Source: Neoceratodus forsteri (lineage: Eukaryota > Chordata > Ceratodontiformes > Ceratodontidae). Taken from it: 64,000 nt of DNA. Below, piece by piece: positions 21,181-32,370 of this stretch (position 1 is the first letter of the stretch; each line of letters begins with the position of its first letter). A program made the translations under genes and the position numbers. Where the stretch lies: the NCBI GenBank assembly GCA_016271365.2, contig CM057455.1, positions 1,561,132,501 through 1,561,196,500 on the forward strand. Direction: 5' to 3'. A model generated the notes under the pieces. It was given only the letters and a program-made list of their open reading frames with translations. It searched no databases and was not told the DNA's origin.

Positions 21181-21552
21181 TACTGCATTTCAGGACTTAG
21201 TTTCTTTCTGTTTTTTTTTCTAAAGCTGATGATGAAGGAGGGTTGTGCTGATCACCCCATGGTGGATGATCCTTTCAAAAGGTCTGTGCCAGGGGGAGGA
21301 GGGGAGGTCTGGGTGCAAAGTGAGGTGGGTAGGTGGGGTAGTTTGCACTTGTATGGGGGGAGGAGGGTGTTGTGGGTTCTAGTGGATGGTGGGAATTGTT
21401 TTTGAGCTGATTGACTGATACTGTGATTGGGCATCCTGTGTCAGGAACCCAAAAGGAGGAGGGGGGTATAGCAAGCCACTAGGACTGGGCACCTGTGGCT
21501 GCAGTTTGTACCAAATGGGGTGATTGTGGAGAGAGTTGGACCACCCAATGTT
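21181..21552. other. Unrecognised G-rich region
   Basis: Contains a GGGAGGAGGGGAGG-type purine-rich stretch at 21290-21380 on the plus strand. No element is assigned; it could be a continuation of L1-3. Confidence 0.3.
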
Positions 21553-21573
21553 GTGTAGCGTAAAAGCTACACA
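21553..21573. repeat. Short hairpin at the edge of a DNA-element-like block
   Basis: TTGTGTAGC pairs with GCTACACAA around the loop GTAAAA. It sits at the left edge of a block that includes the GGGGCTGTGCCCC duplications. Confidence 0.55.
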
Positions 21574-21780
21574 AATTGCATACTGCTATAAACGTAAGCA
21601 TAACATAACACTACTCGGGCAAGTGAAGTAACGGTGACGAGACATGCGTGGCAACTGACCCAGCTATCAGGGGTCTGTGCTCCCTCCCCCACAACCCCCC
21701 CTTCTCCATCACATCACACAACTACCATCAATAGGGCAATAAAAAAACTAATATGAAAAAGTGAAAAAGAAAACAAACTA

Positions 21781-21940
21781 GTAGACATAATCCATTTATT
21801 TTGCCTTTTTCATCGGGGCTGTGCCCCGACACCTCTAATTCGGACTATCTCTGATCAATCGTAGACATAATCAATTTATTTTACCTTTCATCGGGGGGCT
21901 GTGCCCCCGTACCCCCCAATTATCCGTTGATTAATGATTG
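21781..21940. repeat. 80 bp tandem duplication with GC palindromes
   Basis: Two copies start GTAGACATAATC(C/A)ATTTAT at 21781 and 21861. Each contains a G-rich/C-rich palindrome (CGGGGCTGTGCCCCG; GGGGGGCTGTGCCCCCG). Both end in a GATCAATC/GATTAATG-like stretch. The unit length is about 80 bp. Similar palindromes appear at 25036 and 36370. Confidence 0.75.
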
Positions 21941-23150
21941 CTCATTGTCAGTTACGCATTAAGCGCAGCACCATGACGGGTCCAACACACTCCACAATTG
22001 TCCCAAATGGCACTTTTTTCACAGAAGCTCAGTGATGATCTTTCATTGTTATGCACCTTGTGTGAAAACTCTAGTTCATGCCATAAAGGGCACTTTTTCA
22101 CACAAGTTGAATGAAAATGAAAGATAATTTCATTTTCACAACAGCTTAGGTTTGGGAATAAAGAAAACAAAAACAGATTCTCAAGCGACGGAAGCTGGAC
22201 CTGTTTTTGTTACTCACCACAGTCTAATTTCATTATTATTATAAAAAAGCTATTCCTTTAAAAAAATGCTTGAATAATCAACCTTACAACCTGTACTTTG
22301 ACCATGTAAGTTTCTGAATTAAGTTCCCACACATTTTTCTTGTTTTTAATACACAAAGGCATCTCTTGTTTTTCTCACTTTAATGAATGCTAAAGGTCAT
22401 GAAAGCAGGGGTCCTAGCTTAAAAAAGTGGGTGCATACTTATAAAAGTTATGTGTGCCAGTTTTACAAAAAATCTGCTTATGAACAATTTGTGAAAAAGT
22501 GAACTGAGCACGCACAAAAACTGCACTTTATTTTCTTATCTATTTAAAAACTTCAAATTTCTCAGTAAAGCCACCTATCAAAGAATCATCTCTGGCCCCA
22601 ACTCGAACAAACCTGCAAATTTCGGGTTTCAACTCACAATCATTTTTGTGTGATAGCAGTGAGTAAAAAAAGGTATTAAAACCATATTTTATACATTTGT
22701 AATCTTCTGACTATTATAAAATATACCAGATCCAGAGATCCTGGCACTGAGTATAAGCATACCAAACAGCAGATCATCCTGTCCAAGGATGGCCACATTA
22801 TTAGGGTGCAACAGTCAGGGTTTAATATAGAAGTTCTAGCTCAACCCTAATAATAGTGGTACTGCCATACAGTACTATTATAATATATTGTAAACTATCA
22901 TGCACTCCCTGAGCACTGGTGGAAATAGAAAGCTTTTACATCTTATTCCTGGCTAATCATTTTTAAATAATACAAAATATTAATCCATTCATTTAAATGG
23001 TTGATATGTTTTCCATTCAACTCATAATAAAAGCAGGCATTATGGATGGCCAGTGTATCATTTTACTGCCACATAGGAGTTGCAGGGCTGAGGGCCACCT
23101 CAGGTCTATTGCTCATTAGAAATGGCAAAGGGGGTATAAATCTTGGAGGG
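21941..23150. other. Unrecognised AT-rich region
   Basis: An imperfect duplication of GGCACTTTTTTCACAGAAG / GGCACTTTTTCACACAAG occurs at 22010 and 22090. Nothing else is recognised in about 1.2 kb. Confidence 0.35.
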
Positions 23151-23361
23151 TTTTTTTTTATTTTATTTTTTTTCCAATTGTTTAACCAGGTGGGACACGC
23201 TAAGTTGAAAGCTTGTTTACAAGTGCAACCTGGGAGCACAGGGAAGTTAAGTGGCTTACTCATGGTCACACAGTATATGCAATGGGGTCTGTGGGATTCA
23301 AACCCAGGTCTCCAGATTTGCAGCACAGAGCCTTATACCACTGTGCTATACTGCCTGGTGG
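23151..23361 (-). mobile_element. CORE-SINE (MIR-like), copy 1
   Basis: On the minus strand the element begins with a tRNA-like head (GTATAGCACAGTGGTATAAG as A box region; GGGTTTGAATCCCAC as B box). The MIR-type core follows: GTGTGACC, then AAGCCACTTAACTTCCCTGT. It ends with CACCTGGTTAAACAATTGG and an A/T-rich tail. The core wording is that of the CORE-SINE superfamily. The tail resembles the LINE 3' ends at 8150 and 48870 (ACCTGGTTACCAAAA), as expected for a SINE using that LINE's machinery. Confidence 0.75.
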
Positions 23362-23676
23362 TAGACTATTAGGGAAACAAAGGAGACAGTTCAGTTGAAT
23401 AATTTCTTTTAGACTATTAGGAGGCTAGAAAGCTGCAGAAAAGGACTTTTGATTAGACATTTTGCTATTCAGTACAGTTTATGAACCCCCTTTCTTCCCT
23501 AGTTATGAGATATTGTACCCAATGATTATGTTGTTATAGAGAACTGATTGAGTCTTAAATCTATACCATCCACTAGAGGGAGCCATTGCTATATTGTTTT
23601 CTCCCTATCCTTGATCTTACAAGCTGTAGTAAAGACCTAGAAATTAAATGTTTTGAAAAAATTAAACATCTAATTA

Positions 23677-24407
23677 CAGGAGTTCTCACACTTTGTCACA
23701 GTGAGCCTCCCCCAAGCCTTGGAAAAGATCTTGAGCCTCCCCCTAATATAGAAATAATTTTGGGCCTCCCCAAAGTTAGAACAACTATCATACTTTGCAC
23801 ATTACAGGAAGAATACAATGAAGTGCATGTGAGTAGTTGAGTTTATTCTCATTTTATTAAACTTATTATTCTCCCTGTCTATAGCACCCCTCCCCAGGTC
23901 AGCCTATTCACTCCACACTTCTGACTTTTGGACTCTATTTACCCCTCGTTGCAATACCTCCATGAGTCAGATTGCTTTCTATGTCAGTTTTACCCTGCTC
24001 TTAAACACCTTCTCAGGGAACATTTTGCTCCCTCCTGCTCTTGCTCCTAGTATCTCTCTGCTTAGCCTTTGTATTTGTGCTTTTCTGCAGCCAGTATAAT
24101 GGGTCAGTTGTTACCTTGTTACTATTCATTTGCATTATTTTGAATTTTGTTTTGCACAGTTTCTAAGAATTGTATTTTCCCCATGTCATACCAAGAAACA
24201 AGAGTTTGTTAGGCGTGTCTTTCCTGGTAACCATTTTGTACATAAATTCACATGCCATTGTTCGCTTTCACTTTGCTGCATCCTTTCACATGAAGAATCC
24301 AAAACTTGACATTAAAATATAGTACATTTTAAGGCTTGCTTGAGCCTCCCCTTGAACAGGTTGGGGCCTCCCCTAGGAGGCTGGCCTCACCATTTGAGAA
24401 ACCCTAA
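23677..24407. mobile_element. hAT-like non-autonomous transposon (MITE)
   Basis: The left end CAGGAGTTCTCACACTTTG and the right end (reverse complement TTAGGGTTTCTCAAATGGTG) form the loose terminal inverted repeat typical of hAT Charlie-like elements (CAG..GTTCTCAAA). The flanks TCTAATTA (23669-23676) and TCTAATAT (24408-24415) agree at six of eight positions, consistent with a decayed 8 bp duplication. Both ends carry GAGCCTCCCC/GGGGAGGCC blocks in inverted orientation. No transposase remains. Confidence 0.55.
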
Positions 24408-24415
24408 TCTAATAT

Positions 24416-24859
24416 AATAACATTTTGCATTATATGTACCTCAACATATGCAGAAACTGTACACAGTGACATGAATGTAGCCTGTTGCACTGTGACATTT
24501 GAGACCTGGGTGTGAGAACAGCATTTACCTGTAGTCTCTCTGACTGCTGTGCTGGCACATGTGACAGTGACCAATTGAGGAAAGAGTGTCCAGTTCTCTG
24601 TGCTACAGTACCTCTTCCACATGGGTGTATCCAGCATCAAAGAACTTCTTTTTTGGCCTTTTATGATGTCTAGCCCACAGTCCAACATTGAAAAGCAGAG
24701 ATGACTCCCACTCATCCCTGTTAATTCATCTGTGGTCCCAACCTTACTAATTGGGACCAAATAACTAAAAAGGTGTGCAATAAAAGGCAAAAGAATACAT
24801 TAAGTTGATGCTGTGTTTAATGTACAAAATGACAGATGATAGAACACAATAACCCAGTG
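24416..24859. other. Unrecognised region with one minus-strand open frame
   Basis: A 128-codon minus-strand frame (24790-24404) overlaps the hAT end and shows no known motif. Nothing else is recognised. Confidence 0.25.
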
Positions 24860-24928
24860 CTTCAAACCCTTATGGGTTCTCTCTTGGGGGGAGCACTCCC
24901 CCGATGAAGAACCCACAGGGGTTCGAAG
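24860..24928. repeat. Hairpin with hammerhead-like GATGA core
   Basis: CTTCAAACCCTTATGGGTTCT (outer arm) pairs with AGAACCCACAGGGGTTCGAAG, with GGGGGGAGCACTCCCCC between. The right half reads CCGATGA, then a stem-loop GAACCC/GGGTTC, then GAAG. This is the order of a hammerhead ribozyme core (CUGAUGA, stem II, GAA) but with a T to C change in the first box. A comparable GATGA-stem-AAA arrangement is at 40016-40052. Confidence 0.5.
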
Positions 24929-24965
24929 TGTGGATTTGCTATGAGAGCCTTACGGGCTCTTCCAT

Positions 24966-25176
24966 GACACCCAGTATCCTGATGCCACTTTCCCAACACT
25001 CAAAATCCCAACAACCGGCAGAGAAGTTTGTTTCAGGGGGCTTCGCCCCCTGCACCCTCTATGCAGGGGCCTTTGCCCCCCACACCCCTTACTTAATATA
25101 ATAAACTCTGCTGCCAACATAATTCCGATGTTGGGATATCGTGTGTTGGGAATGTGGTGTTGGACTTCTGGGTGTC
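24966..25176. mobile_element. Small terminal-inverted-repeat element (MITE)
   Basis: The left arm from GACACCCAGTATCC (24966) to ATCCCAAC (about 25012) is an imperfect inverted copy of the right arm from GTTGGGATATCG (25130) to TGGGTGTC (25176), about 47 bases each. The centre carries GGGGGCTTCGCCCCC and GGGGCCTTTGCCCC palindromes at 25036-25080. No coding capacity. The superfamily is not determined because no target duplication is obvious. Confidence 0.55.
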
Positions 25177-25699
25177 GGGCTTTTCCGTTTCAGTAAAAAT
25201 GAAAGTATACCTGAAGGGCTGGGGTTTACAAACATATGAAAACGGCAGCAGAAACAGGCCTCACAGTCTGTCGAATCTGCCTGATTGTGCAGCTAACCCT
25301 TCAATTTGCAGCTGACAATTGGTATTGTGTTCTGTTGTCTGTCATTTTGCACATTAAACACTAAGCATCTACTTAATGCATTCTTTTGCCTTTTATTGCA
25401 CACCTTTTTATGTTGGTGTGCTTGCACAGCCAACATCTTGCGGTACTGGAGATTTGGAGGCACGGTTGCTGTTGGGCGAATGCAGGGCATGCACCAGTAG
25501 GTGAGTCCCTCATTCCCCAATCAGCCTGCATGCCAGTGCCACACCACCCGGGTGAGCACATCTAAGGAAAGGTCCACTGCAATGCAAGCAAAGCTCATCA
25601 CATGCAGCGGACCTTCCTACATGCTTCACCAGCTACAAACATGGTGGCACAGTGGCGGCTGAACTGCCGACTTCGGGGGTGTCAAATCCTCCAGTCAGC
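25177..25699. other. Unrecognised region
   Basis: Short open frames only; no element recognised. It precedes a minisatellite in the same way that the 9.1-10.5 kb region precedes the first satellite block. Confidence 0.3.
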
Positions 25700-25990
25700 T
25701 TACCCTGCCCCATATGTATGTGCTGAAGGGAGAGCCCACTCCCTGTCGGCATAATGTGCCCCCCCTCCTTTTTTGCTTGCCTAGGCGGTGCCCAATTCCC
25801 ATCAGCATCCATCCTCCCCTTTCCCACTTTAATGTGCTGATGGGGGAGCCCACTCCCCATCGGCATGATGACCTCCCCTTCTTCTGTGCTGAGGGGGTGC
25901 CCAATCCCCCTCAGCTAGTGTCCCCCACTCCCTATGTGCTGACAGGGGTGCCCAAACCCCATCGGCTACTGTATCCCCCCCCAAAAAAAC
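25700..25990. repeat. Minisatellite, ~55-65 bp units, about five copies
   Basis: A repeated unit of the form TGTGCTGA.GGGGG.GCCCA, then .TCCCC.TCGGCA and a C-rich spacer starts near 25718, 25772 (diverged), 25828, 25886 and 25937. Units vary in length. The array is followed by CACCTGTGAAAAAAGAAAAC and TTTTTTTTTTTTAACACCTG, which resemble parts of the 315 bp satellite unit at 10.8-11.8 kb. Confidence 0.65.
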
Positions 25991-26279
25991 ACCTGTGAAA
26001 AAAGAAAACTGTCCGCAATGTTTTTTTTTTTAACACCTGTAAACAGAAATGGTCCTTGTAGTCTCCTACCCCTTCCCACCACCTGCACCCACCCACTGTG
26101 CACCCTGCCTCCCCACACCCCCCCTCACCCCATACTCACCTCCGGAGCTTGGCGCAACGATCTTCGGTGGACCGGGAACATGTCTGCACTCTTCAAAGCC
26201 GACCGCGAACTGAGAAAATGCCGGTAAACTGTATAATGGAATAAATAGGGTTTTTTCAACTTTGATGCATATCTTGGGC

Positions 26280-27250
26280 ATTTTTTTCAACATGGAGTTT
26301 TTGGGACCCCTCCTCATGAATTCTGGCACTGTTATGACGTTAATCAGTCCCCAAAGGTGATTTTGCAGTCATTGTGTGGAATCACCATTCGGGACTGATT
26401 AACACAAGGACAGTGGCAATGTTCATGAGGTGGACTCTCAAAAAACCTATTTTGCAAATTTGGTGGAAAAAATCCAAAAAAATGGCTGTTTTATGAGCGT
26501 GCGTTGTGCAGTTGCTATGCACACTTGTAACTTCATGAATTCACAATATTTTCATGCCAGACTTTCAACATTGTCATTTTTCTACACATCCTTGTGAACA
26601 GTACAGCTGTCATTTTTCACATCCCGGCTGAAATGTGTTTCCGCACTTCCGGCACACAATAGCGCGGTCCCTGTGGGAAATCAGTGTTTGGGGCAGATTA
26701 CAAAAACGACGTGACACTGTTCATGAGCAGAGGTCCTAAAATGCCTATGTTGAAAATTTGGTGACGATTTTCCATAAAATGACTGTGTTACGAGTGTACG
26801 CTGCGTAGTTTGCACGCATGCCTGTAACGTTGTGCATTTGTAATATTTTCATGCTGGATTTTCACCATTGGCATTTTTCTACACCTCTTGATGAACAGTT
26901 CAGCTGTCATTTTACATATCCTGCCTGAAATATGTTTTCGCATGTCTGGCACAGAATAGCACGGTTGCTGTCCGAAATCACTTTTTGGGACAGTTTGAGA
27001 AAATGATAGTGACACTGTACATAAGCAGAGGTGCTAAAATGCCTGTGTTGAAAATTTGGTGCCGAACGTCCATAAAATTACTGTGTTACGAGTGTGCGTT
27101 GCGCATTTCCCATGCACCCTTGTAATTTTGCAAATTTGCAATATTTACATGCCACATTTTCAACACTGTCATTTTTTTACACCTCCTTATGAACAGTACA
27201 GCTGTAATTTTTCACATCCTGCCCAAAATGTGTTTCCGCACTGCACTACC
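26280..27250. repeat. AT-rich ~298 bp satellite array, about three units
   Basis: The marker TTTTTCTACAC(A/C)TC.TTG.TGAACAG recurs at about 26577, 26875 and (as TTTTTTTACACCTCCTTATG) 27174, with spacings near 298. Units also share CAGCTGTCATTTT.CA.ATC, GAAATGTGTTTCCGCAC and GTTGAAAATTTGGTG. The family is the same as at 12340-13740. Confidence 0.75.
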
Positions 27251-28621
27251 AAATCCAATGCCAGCGCGACAACATTCAGCATTGACAAATGCTTGTTTGT
27301 TATTTGGTTTCAACTATTACATTAGGTGTTGCGCTAAGCCTGGAGCAACTTGTGGTTTTTGATCCTTTTTGTCCCACTAATTGTGACCTATAGATGAACA
27401 CTAAGGGATAGAGATCCTGACTGTATTTTTAAAGGTATAAATGCAGGATTTGCAGCATTTGTTCTGCTGCATCTGTGCTTCTGCGGTTGCATCAAAATGT
27501 TTGCAGGCACTGTCCCAGTAGTGTGGAGGGCTGAGGCATTGCACCTTACCTCCTGCCACACCAGCGACCCGCATTCAGTGGCAAGTGTAGGTTGCTGTGG
27601 TTTGGTGGTCGAGGGAAGGGCTTGAGTGTCTGGAGGACAACTCTCCTCTCCCATGAAGGGTGGTTGGGCAGTACTACCGAATGATGGAGGCCTGAGGGTA
27701 GTGCGGATCGGGGATGCCAACAATGGGACCTTGCAGCATGCATGCACCTCCACATGCGCAAGCCATTGTGCATGCCCCAGTGATGGGGAGGGATGGGAAG
27801 AAAAGCAGAAAATGGGGAGTGCTGGCAGGCTGCATGATGCCCAGACCACACTCCCGACCCATGGCTTAGCCCCGGAAAAACTGAATTTGTGTACCAGGGG
27901 GTGGAGGGTCCTCCCCTCCCTAGCTCTGCCATGGGGGTGGGAATCCATGGGGGATTCACCGGAGTCTGAACTGGGGTAAGGAGAGAGCAACGCAGCTTGC
28001 AAGGTAGATATGAGCTCCCCCGAGGAGAGAGCTGAAGGCTTGCCTGCCAGAAGTCCTGGGAGGAAAAGCAGAAGGGAAAATAAATGTTTACAGGCTATTT
28101 TCTAACATTTGAATCCATTTGTGGCACTTTACTCACTTTGCAGCAAAACAATTATGTATGCATCATAATTTTGATGGATGCATCATTTTTAGATACACAT
28201 CGTGTGATACTCATGACATGAAGTTAAACAACATTTTCTGTGGTGTAACTTGTTGCAAGCATGCAAATCACGCCTCAGCTTGTTCAAGATCCAGCCCTCT
28301 GTGTTCATGCAAATTTTCTCTGTAATGGATAAATGGGATATTAAATCAGTAGAAGAAAAGTTCACTACAAGTATCTAAATATGTTCTTCAAAGTTTCCAT
28401 GAGGCTTCAGTAGCTCTTTAATTATATGATAGTTGTATGATATTGAGCTGTACCACCTTTTGGTGACAACTGCATTTGTGGGTCAGTGACACATCCTCCC
28501 AGGCATAGCAGTGCATATACAGTATATCGATTAAACAATAAGGCATGACTTGGGGTTAGATTAACTGTCTATTAATCACCCCCCTACAGGTGTGATGTGG
28601 CAAGAGGCACAGTCAAGTGCC
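27251..28621. other. Unrecognised region
   Basis: After a short stretch (27270-27310) resembling 14593-14640, the sequence is GC-richer. Open minus-strand frames of 204 and 137 codons (28002-27388 and 27959-27546) overlap each other in different frames with biased Pro/Ser/His composition and no motif. I take these as chance frames in GC-rich DNA. Confidence 0.3.
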
Positions 28622-28818
28622 ATATTTATTTATTCTTTCATTTTTGGCCAGAAAAGACACACTGAGCTGAGTCTTGTTTCCCGATGCAACCTGGGAGCAC
28701 AGGGAAGTTAAGTCACTTGCTCAGGGTCACACAGTATGTAAGTGGAGGCTGTGGGATTCAAACCCAGGTCTCCAGATTTATATCTCAGTGCTCTTAACAA
28801 CTACACTATACTGCCTCC
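28622..28818 (-). mobile_element. CORE-SINE (MIR-like), copy 2
   Basis: A second copy of the 23151 element. It shares CAACCTGGGAGCACAGGGAA, GTTAAGTCACTTGCTCAGGG, TCACACAGTAT and GTGGGATTCAAACCCAGGTC, and ends near ACACTATACTGCC. On the minus strand the tRNA-like B box is GGGTTTGAATCCCAC. Its left side carries ATTTATTTATTC, the complement of an AAAT-type tail. Confidence 0.75.
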
Positions 28819-31074
28819 CAGACCCTAGAGGGTGATTAACTGACTCTTAATCTAATTCCTGGGAGTGCCTTATTGCTGTTATAAAACATTATTCCAAGAG
28901 TAAATGTTAGGAGTGTATCTTTTTAATGTTTTTCTCATTGAGAGGGAGATTTTTAATAAAACAGTTAATCTAACAAATGTTTAAGAATGCTGGTTCAGAA
29001 GCAGAATGAATCACTCCACTGTTTCAGTAGTATAACAGGATGAAATGTTGACAGGAAGAATTCATGTGCCATGGTGATCTGGATGCCCAAGACAGTGTAA
29101 CAATGATTATTGTTAGAGTCTGGAATACTAACAGCAAATCAGACTGAAGCATTTTGAGATCCTTTTAATAATTACATAGAGTATACTGTTGCTCAGTACA
29201 TTTTGTACAAGAAGCACAGAATTTATCAGAATTTCTAAACAGCATCGCATCAGTGAACTGCATGGTTCAGTTTGAACGACTGTCTGTGCAAATAAGCATA
29301 ACAAAGAGACACTTAATCTGAAGTGGTACCAGAAAAATATGGGCAAAAACCCTTTGAAAATTGAAATACATATTTTTGAATAACAGGGAAAACATATGCT
29401 ACTTTTAATTGCATTTTTATCATGTAGGGGCCACCTGCTCAACAGTGCAGCATTACACGTGTAGTTCTTAGCAAAGGGAATGTCATTTCAATTTCTTTTT
29501 AAAGAAGTGCAATGGCAGGGGCGGATGAGTGAACTACTAGGAAAAAAAATGAAAAATGTGACAGTTCAGTTGAAGAATTTCTTTTGGACAATTAGGAGGA
29601 CATTCTTTTTAAAGCAGCACCATGGCAACCTGAACACCTGGGGCAGAGGATAATGCATTGTGCTTCCATGTTGGGATCCATGTTTGCACTCCACATTCAA
29701 CACTAATACCCTGGGCCAGTGAACACTGGGGGCACTGCAGAGGCCATGTAATTCTCCATTTCTGAGTATTGGGTGGCACTATTTCTGTTGCTTGTGCAGC
29801 TCTGTAGCAGGATGGTGGGGTAGCCTTGATGCCGTGTGGCCATATGACATCAGTCATCCCATCTGAAGTCCAGGTATGAGTGGCATGGCCTTCGTGCAGG
29901 GTGGTAAGCTGAAAAAAAAAGGGATGCAAAGCCATAGGCGCTACACAAGAAAGACAGCCCCACCTCACATGTCACTAGGCGTGGCTCCTCCTCTTGGCTC
30001 CCTTACCCTATCCACATGCACACGGAATCCTGCACTTTGCAGTGGGCCCTACCTAAGGTGACGATTCCCATAGTGTATATGGCATGTTGCAGATCAGTAC
30101 TGGTGGCCGGTGTAAGTAATACCATTGTTCCAATAATAGATGGTAGTGACTGTCTGGATAAAGGAGCAGGAGGAATGGAGGTAGATACATAAAGAATAAA
30201 ACTGTAAAAAGAAAGGCAACAGTTTGTCAGCCCTGTGACAGCACAACAGCAGCACAATCAACTATCACTTGAGAGGCAGAGGTTTATGGCGAGCTCCAGA
30301 ATCCCACGCTGGGCCTGAGTTGGGGGCCAAAAGCATTGTGGAGGTGAGACACTTGGCTCCTTGAGAGGGGGAACACGGACTGCCAGGCGTTCATGCCCTC
30401 TTACTGCCAGCTGAGTAAAGAGCAGCATTACTGTCAGCTATAAAGACAGTCACTCAAACTTCCCTCCCCCCCAGAAACAGGAAAGGTGCAGTCGTGATGA
30501 CCCCTACCATAGGGTGGGGGGAAGTGGGAAAAGAAAGCAGGAGTATGTACAAAATAATAGAAAAAAATAAGCAACTGTAACATATCTAACATGGATTTAC
30601 TTGAAAGATGCAGGCACTGGAAATAGGACTCACTCACTCAGTTATTAAACATAAACGCAAATGTTTGATTTCAGAGAATCCAGTAATTACCTGATCACTC
30701 ACTAATGCTCTGTGGTGACTTACGCCTTGGTTAGGGTGGACAGGTTATCTCAAGTGAGTCCTCTTAGTCCTAATCCCATAAATGTGAATTTCTAACTCTC
30801 AAATAAAATGCTTTGCTGTCTTCCTGGACCACCAGTGCCTCAGTGCATTTACTTATAATAAATGTGTATGGATCCTATTTGATTGACATTAATGTCTTTG
30901 GTCCGACTAGCACAGGAACAGACTACTCCCTGATTCTAGTTTATTCTGGTTTCAGATGAGGATGCTGGGCTGTATCTGTTGCTGATTTGTTTGAAGATCA
31001 GACATGATTAAATTATAGTGCTGTTCATAGTCCAAGATAGTCTGCTCAGTGTCATTTAAATATGGGGATTCTCA
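28819..31074. other. Unrecognised region
   Basis: About 2.3 kb without a recognisable element. The 41 bp stretch GACAGTTCAGTTGAAGAATT...TTAGGAGG at 29561-29601 also occurs at 23385-23425, so some unrecognised repeat family is present. Small open frames have no motifs. Confidence 0.35.
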
Positions 31075-31312
31075 TGTATTTTTTATTTATTTATTTTTTT
31101 TTGTTAACTGGGTTGATGCACTGCTCCATTAAACCTTTCTCAGGCATGACCTGGTCCATGATTGGCAGTACAAAAAATACAAGCTAGATAAAAATTACAT
31201 ATGTTGAAGTATCAAAAACAGTGGTATACATAATTATTGTCTTGAGATAGTATGAAATCAGATTTACCATTATGAGAGAAAAAAAATCATGTGTTACATT
31301 TACAGTCATAGT
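31075..31312 (-). mobile_element. LINE 3' end with AAAT-type tail
   Basis: On the minus strand the segment ends with AGTGCATCAACCCAGTTAAC and then A runs and AAATAAATAAAT. It is comparable to the CACCTACCTGGTTACC-plus-AAAT ends at 8150 and 48870 but diverged. No coding part remains. Confidence 0.45.
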
Positions 31313-31317
31313 TGCCT

Positions 31318-31810
31318 ATCAGAAACATAGAATGTGATGGCAGATAAGGACCGCTTGGCCCATCTAGTCTGCCCCTTTTCCCTACCTAATGTAATACCAC
31401 AGAGCCTACCCTCTCTTCCCTATCATTAAGGTACTCATGTCAAGCCCATGCATTCTTGAATTCCCCTTCCATTTTTGCTCTCACCACCTCCACTGGGAGG
31501 CTGTTCTAAGCATCCGCCACTCTTTCTGTGAAGAAGTACTTCCTTTTGTTGCCCCTGAGCCTACCCCCCTGTAGCCTCATATCATGCCCTCTAGTTCTTG
31601 TACATCTTTTCTGAAAGATGCTATCCTCTTGTACCTTGTTTATACCCCTGAGGTACTTGAATGTCTCTATCATGTCTCCCCTCTCTCCTTACCTCTAGTC
31701 AATACATTTTGAGGTCCTGTAGCCTTTCCTCATATGACTTCTGGCGCAGTCCTTGCACCATTTTTGTTGCCCTTCTCTTAACTGCTTCTAGTCTGTCTAT
31801 GTCAACTATT
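31318..31810 (-). mobile_element. CR1 LINE, 5'-truncated 3' end (CR1-B)
   Basis: Starts (3' end, minus strand) with CAGAAACATAGAATGTGATG and TTGGCCCATCTAGTCTGCCC. The ORF2 tail follows, with a minus-strand frame near 31800-31700 reading RRATKMVQGLRQKSYEERLQ. It stops near 31810 within the sequence encoding the conserved DR(L/V)E stretch. Confidence 0.75.
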
Positions 31811-32200
31811 AGGACTGCTATTAGGATTGCAACAATCTTAAGGCACCTGAGGTCAAGTCCAGCAGTACCAGCTGCACTGTGAAGAGAGAAAGTTCTTTGA
31901 AATCTATACGTCTTGCCAGGATATGAAGCTTCAAAATAGAAACTAGATCGCCAATGGAAGGGTGGTACAATCATTCGAAGAATAAGGGTTGGCCTTGAGG
32001 TACTTTGAGGACAGCTTAGTTTCATGAGTTGGTAAATCAGTGAACTTCTCATTGAATAAGTTGAGAGTAAGGTTTAGATTAATAAGTGCAGCATGATGTG
32101 AGAGCCTGAACACCTTTTGTTTAGAACCAGCATTTATTAGAGAATTAGCAGAAGTTCAAAATTCCCAAAGCAATGGGACTGTTGAGATTTAAGATAGTTA
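31811..32200. other. Unrecognised region between two CR1 ends
   Basis: A 117-codon minus-strand frame here mixes CR1 tail sequence with unrelated text, so it is not a gene. No other signal. Confidence 0.3.
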
Positions 32201-32370
32201 GATTTAAATTTCTTAGTCTATTTAAGTAGGTTTCTGGAGGAAGTCCTAGCCCTCTGCTAGACACCTTGGGCAGACTTGGTGGGCCAGGCAGTCTTTTTCT
32301 GGCATCATGTTCCTATGTTCCTATGTTTCTATGTTTCTCTGTTTCTATGTTCCTATGTTTCTCTTTCTAT
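32201..32370 (+). mobile_element. CR1/L2-like LINE 3' end with octamer-like tail
   Basis: The stretch GACACCTTGGGCAGACTTGG, then GGGCCAGGCAGTCTTTTTCT is a CR1-like 3' UTR of another subfamily, in plus orientation. It ends in short tandem repeats of ATGTTCCT/ATGTTTCT at 32308-32362, as in LINEs with microsatellite 3' tails. Confidence 0.55.

Noticed and set aside
27388..28002. 204-codon minus-strand open frame
   Set aside because: It overlaps a second long frame on the same strand in another register, and the region is GC-rich and stop-poor. Repetitive Pro/Ser/His composition and no domain.
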